Shown one piece after another: positions 60,900 through 64,000 of a stretch of DNA of 64,000 nt. Every line of letters starts with the position of its first letter. The stretch's first letter is position 1. This DNA comes from Planctomycetota bacterium (GTDB lineage Bacteria; Planctomycetota; UBA1135; GCA-002686595), in assembly GCA_029250885.1 (NCBI GenBank), contig JAQXEK010000001.1:186001-250000 (forward strand), given 5' to 3'. The translations under genes were made by a program, and so were the position numbers. The notes below the pieces were generated by a model, which was not told the DNA's origin, did not search any database, and saw only the letters and a program-made list of their open reading frames with translations.

Positions 60900-62411
60900 T
60901 TAGGTGCGAACCAGGCCGTCGCTAAGTCCCTTCGCTTCCAAGTCAAAGAGCAGGTGGTCGCGCAGGGACTCCGCAAGGTCCCGCTGCATGTACTCCACAT
61001 TAATCTTGTGCCCAACCTTCCCCGCTCCCGCGGTGTCGATAGAGAGGCTTGCCATTTGGTACCGCCGATCAAAGGGCGAGCTTGAGATTGAGACAGACTG
61101 TACTCGGCCTGAAAGTGCCACGCCAATCGTTCGGGTGAGAACGCCCGTCCGCATGAGCACACCAAAGGGCTCGCTTGCCCAGGCTGTAACTTGATGCTGC
61201 TTGTGGGCATGGGTAAGTGCAATCAGTACCAGGATAGGTAGGCCAATGGCCAGCACCTGAGCGCCCCAGCTGGAGTAGAAGATAGCGGGCAAGATGGCGA
61301 TTAAGAGGCACTCGCGTATCGCGCGAAAAAGCCTGCGCCTCCCCGCCTTTGGGCCAAGACCCTGCCAAGCGACGGACTCTAGATTAATGTTTGGATCGAT
61401 GGATCGGAGTAGCCCCGGCACGAGTCCATTCTCCACTACAGGCATCAACCAACGTTGGGTGTGGTTTCCGCTCTTGGCTTCGCCTTTGCCGCCGGCAGTC
61501 TCGATTTGGATGCTGGAGCGCTTGAGTAAGCGCAGCAGGAGGTTGGACTTTATGGAGACGAACTGAACCCGCCCTAGGGGGATCGTTGTGGTGTGGCGCG
61601 TCAGTAGTCCACATTGGGTTCTAAACTCACCACGTGAGCGCTCTAGGGTAAAGTCGTGGAGCCCGATGAAGGTTGAGACGAGAGAGATAAAGAGGATCGC
61701 CACACCTACGGCAAAGACAGAGGCTACGCCAATGAAGAAATTCTGAAGCACGCCAGCGCCAAGACCAAGGGCGGACAGGATGCTGGCGGGGGAGATCATC
61801 TCAAAGAGCCCGAGTTGGCCCCCGATTCCCACACCCACTCCGAGAATCGCTAGCCCACGAAATGGGTTGAGGCCGAGTAGCGCGAGCTCCGTAGCGGGCA
61901 GGTGGAAAGCGAAGCTGTCCCCGGCGGGCACATTGGCATTTTGGCCCCTGGCGGGATCTATGCTTGGCTTAGGGGTGCCATCGAAGACGATCTCCCGCAG
62001 GCGGTCTCGAGCGCTGATCGAGAGAACCCTCAGCTTGGCTTCGGGCTCCGTATTGCCGGCCGTCTCCACGCGAACCTCGGCTACGTGCAGCATCCGGTGG
62101 AGGAAGTTCTGGGTCGAGTCGATGCTTTGAATCCGCTCGAGGGGCACATGCCGTACGTTTTTAAAGATGACGCCTTCATGCACGACTAGCTCGCCGTCGG
62201 CAATGAGATAGCGAAGGTTGAAGTAGCGCCAAGACTCGAAGATCATCAAGGGAATCACTGCGTAGACCGCGTAGACCTCCCAAGATTCTGACTTTTTCGA
62301 CAGGAAAAACATCAGGGCTAATGGCCAAATGAATTGGCGCAAGTGCCGCAGCAGGCTGAAGAGTAGGGAGCTCGGGTGAAGGCGCTGCTCCTTGAGGTCG
62401 CGCTCACTCAT
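60900..62411 (-). CDS. Bacterial PH-domain membrane protein, YdbT-like
   Basis: ATG 62411 (MSERDLKEQRLHP) overlaps the upstream stop by 8 bases. The 503-residue protein has three repeats of two membrane helices followed by a bacterial PH (bPH2) domain, as in YdbT: repeat 1 ~25-150 (VHEGVIFKNVRHVPLERIQSID), repeat 2 ~190-340 (QCGLLTRHTTTIPLGRVQFV) and repeat 3 ~370-500 (MRTGVLTRTIGVALSGRVQSVSI). Each ends in the ETAG-like strand typical of the family. In Bacillus the YdbS/YdbT pair is linked to envelope stress; the molecular role is unknown. Confidence 0.9.
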   Translation of the reverse strand: MSERDLKEQRLHPSSLLFSLLRHLRQFIWPLALMFFLSKKSESWEVYAVYAVIPLMIFESWRYFNLRYLIADGELVVHEGVIFKNVRHVPLERIQSIDSTQNFLHRMLHVAEVRVETAGNTEPEAKLRVLSISARDRLREIVFDGTPKPSIDPARGQNANVPAGDSFAFHLPATELALLGLNPFRGLAILGVGVGIGGQLGLFEMISPASILSALGLGAGVLQNFFIGVASVFAVGVAILFISLVSTFIGLHDFTLERSRGEFRTQCGLLTRHTTTIPLGRVQFVSIKSNLLLRLLKRSSIQIETAGGKGEAKSGNHTQRWLMPVVENGLVPGLLRSIDPNINLESVAWQGLGPKAGRRRLFRAIRECLLIAILPAIFYSSWGAQVLAIGLPILVLIALTHAHKQHQVTAWASEPFGVLMRTGVLTRTIGVALSGRVQSVSISSSPFDRRYQMASLSIDTAGAGKVGHKINVEYMQRDLAESLRDHLLFDLEAKGLSDGLVRT

Positions 62412-63147
62412 CCGGGGCGGGCTCCGATGGCTGCTCGATGGTGGCTTCAGGCGCAGGATGGGCAACATGCGCGATATCGGCAGGTCCCGAGCTTAGGTCC
62501 AAGTTCGATGTGCTGTGCGTGGGACCCTTGAGAATCAAGAAGTCGCGTACTGCAATGGCGTCGTCGTAAAGCAGGCCGCTAAGGTCGACCTGGGCTTGGT
62601 CAGAGCCTGCAGTATGGACGGACAGGGTTGCGATGCCAAAGCGCCGCTGCAGAGGGCCCTGCCCCACATCAGTGTGCTGAACACGTGCCCTTGGGACACT
62701 GGTTGTGGTCCGCCAAATTACGCCTTGGGTCAAGTGTATGCCTAGCTCGGAGAAGCTCCAGGATTTGTGCCTGTGGGATAGTTGGGGCCACCAGAACGCG
62801 CGCAACGCAAAGAATAAGAGCAAAAGTCCCAGGGGCAGGTATGGGGCCCAACTGTAGCCAGGGGGGAGCTCCCCAAATGCGTCGACCAGAATGGCGATTG
62901 TGCACAAGAGTGCGCTGATGATACCTCCAGAGATCAGGGCGCTGTAGCGGTCGACTTGCACATGGGCAGGTGGGAAGGAGCGGATACTGCCATCGGCCAG
63001 TACGTTACCAGGGCAGGGCGAGTCCGAAGGTGTTCTGTCCCCGTCTACAGCCATGCCTTCGACACCGTCCAGAGCGGACGCAGTCGAAGGCTTTGGCTGT
63101 AGCTGGGGAGGCTCGTGGCCGTTTTGGGCACTATTCTCCGGATCCAA
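62404..63147 (-). CDS. Bacterial PH-domain membrane protein, YdbS-like
   Basis: The 247-residue protein has an unusually long polar N-terminus (1-60), two membrane helices (~72-92 and 100-116) and one bPH2 domain (~125-200: GIHLTQGVIWRTTTSVPRARVQHTDV, quoted in part as GVIWRTTTSVPRARVQ, then LSVHTAGSDQ). The C-terminal ~45 residues are Pro/Ala/Glu-rich. YdbS and YdbT family proteins are normally encoded side by side, as here, and likely form a membrane complex. It overlaps both the SPFH gene (17 bases) and the YdbT-like gene (8 bases). Confidence 0.88.
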   Translation of the reverse strand: MDPENSAQNGHEPPQLQPKPSTASALDGVEGMAVDGDRTPSDSPCPGNVLADGSIRSFPPAHVQVDRYSALISGGIISALLCTIAILVDAFGELPPGYSWAPYLPLGLLLLFFALRAFWWPQLSHRHKSWSFSELGIHLTQGVIWRTTTSVPRARVQHTDVGQGPLQRRFGIATLSVHTAGSDQAQVDLSGLLYDDAIAVRDFLILKGPTHSTSNLDLSSGPADIAHVAHPAPEATIEQPSEPAPDE

Positions 63148-64000
63148 TTAAGAGCTCCACAAGTCCATCGAGGTCTAGAACCGTCGGCACGTTGGGGTCG
63201 TTAGAATTAAGGGTCACCGTTGTTATGTTCAGGTTCTCGGCGGCCTGCTGAGCTAGGAAAATGGCTCCACCTTGGGTGTCTAGCGCCTTGTTGCGCAACT
63301 CGTTGCGAAGGGCTTCCGCCCGGTCGGTTGCTAGGTTGCCCTCGGCAATCATCGTCTCGTAATCGGCCAAGGCCTCGGAACGATTGCGCTGGGAGTACAG
63401 GTCCGCATCACCATAGATTTTGGCAATGGCCACTTCGTTGTCTGACTTCTTGACTTGAAGTTGCTTGTCCCAAGTACCTCGCAGCTCTTTTTCTGCAGCC
63501 TCAATCTCTTTTTCCATCGAGCCTGTCGTGAGTAGCTCGGCCTCGACTTTCTGCTGGGCTGTGGCTAAGAGCTTCTTCTGGTGCGTGAGCTGCTTGTCCT
63601 GCAGACGCTGTTCGTACCCCTTGGGGAAGCTGACAGCTCGGAGCAAGATGACCTCAGGCACCACATGCAGGGACGCAAGGGCCTTGGTTAGCTCGGGCAG
63701 GGTCGCCTCGGCGCGAGCTAGCCTAGTCTCCGTGGAGTAGAAATCCTCAGAGGTTAGCTCAGCGAGTTGCTCTAGGAGGACACTCTCTACCGTGGAGATG
63801 ACTCGATCTCGATAGACGGAGCGTAGGCCTTCACTGACCATTAGGTGTGCCTCTCCCTCTTTGATTCGGTAGGTCAAGGTGGCATCAATACTTGCCATGT
63901 TGCCGTCCCGAGTACGAATCTCCAGAGACGGACGCTCTTGGCTAGAGTTACCTGTGCCGTGGCTGTCCGCAAAGGTCAAAAAGTGCGTGCGGCGATCGAG
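63131..64000 (-). CDS. SPFH/Band 7 (prohibitin-like) protein, N-terminus beyond the window
   Basis: The frame is open through the last base, so the start and membrane anchor lie outside. The visible ~289 residues hold the end of an SPFH domain (IRTRDGNMASIDATLTYRI, then YRDRVISTVESVLLEQLAELTSEDFYS) and a long coiled coil (VEAELLTTGSMEKEIEAAEKEL) ending in a beta-rich tail. SPFH proteins oligomerise into large membrane rings or microdomains and often recruit proteases or other membrane proteins. It heads an operon with two PH-domain membrane proteins, which suggests a joint membrane-organising unit. Confidence 0.87.
   Translation of the reverse strand, partial: LDRRTHFLTFADSHGTGNSSQERPSLEIRTRDGNMASIDATLTYRIKEGEAHLMVSEGLRSVYRDRVISTVESVLLEQLAELTSEDFYSTETRLARAEATLPELTKALASLHVVPEVILLRAVSFPKGYEQRLQDKQLTHQKKLLATAQQKVEAELLTTGSMEKEIEAAEKELRGTWDKQLQVKKSDNEVAIAKIYGDADLYSQRNRSEALADYETMIAEGNLATDRAEALRNELRNKALDTQGGAIFLAQQAAENLNITTVTLNSNDPNVPTVLDLDGLVELLIGSGE

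Noticed and set aside
1..64000. tRNA, rRNA, CRISPR arrays, insertion sequences, integrases
   Set aside because: No cloverleaf, regular spacer-repeat pattern, transposase or integrase motif was found on either strand.

Overview
The window (64 kb, GC-rich, standard genetic code) looks like the chromosome of a free-living, probably marine planctomycete of the Saltatorellus/Poly30/Pla163-like group. This is inferred from protein style, not from a marker gene: a PQQ-type sugar dehydrogenase with a Ca-binding 'DxNxNGxxDxCD' linker and a C-terminal beta domain, HEAT-repeat secreted proteins, very long TPR and alpha-2-macroglobulin proteins, a eukaryote-like (type 2) isoleucyl-tRNA synthetase, and few clear Shine-Dalgarno sequences. 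No tRNA, rRNA, CRISPR array, insertion sequence, integrase or prophage gene is seen.

Layout. (1) 1-14.8 kb is an exopolysaccharide/O-glycosylation locus of the exosortase-A (XrtA) associated type: O-antigen-ligase-like polymerase (5' end outside the window), AsnB-type amidotransferase, two GT4 glycosyltransferases and a DUF3473 polysaccharide deacetylase, overlapping or nearly so on the + strand. Opposite them lie a 1403-aa TPR protein and a degenerate histidine-kinase-like protein. A second + strand set follows: a GT2 transferase, a GT2 paralogue that has lost its catalytic acids, and a FemAB-like protein. The exosortase itself is not in the window. (2) 15-25 kb holds housekeeping and metabolism: a GAF-type protein, a four-CBS-domain protein, ileS, a GCS2 ligase fused to two CBS domains followed by an AstE-like deacylase, a LOG-family protein and a PlsC acyltransferase. 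(3) 25-33 kb encodes secreted proteins: a sugar dehydrogenase, an 801-aa protein that reads like a bacterial BPI/TULIP lipid-binding protein, an aminotransferase, and a HEAT-repeat protein whose frame is crossed by a UGA right after the signal peptide. (4) 33-46 kb holds a 2675-aa TPR/alpha-2-macroglobulin-like giant without a thioester motif, then a rhomboid protease, a small membrane protein and a NatAB-type ABC exporter. (5) 46-55 kb carries lipoproteins of the alkaline phosphatase superfamily, a MORN-repeat lipoprotein, two large membrane glycosyltransferase-like proteins, a DUF455 ferritin-like protein and a GNAT acetyltransferase. (6) 55-64 kb holds an HD-GYP response regulator, a membrane-anchored unknown, a LolD/FtsX-type ABC system, and a bacterial PH-domain pair next to an SPFH/Band 7 protein that runs off the window end.

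The most interesting items are the BPI/TULIP-like protein (27213-29618), the in-frame UGA followed by a GC hairpin in the HEAT protein (31067-31105), the duplicated TPR-MG giant (33244-41271), the pseudo-glycosyltransferase and degenerate kinase-like protein in the XrtA-type locus, the GCS2-CBS fusion, and a nested stem structure between genes at 52538-52632. No gap longer than 300 bases lacks a gene.
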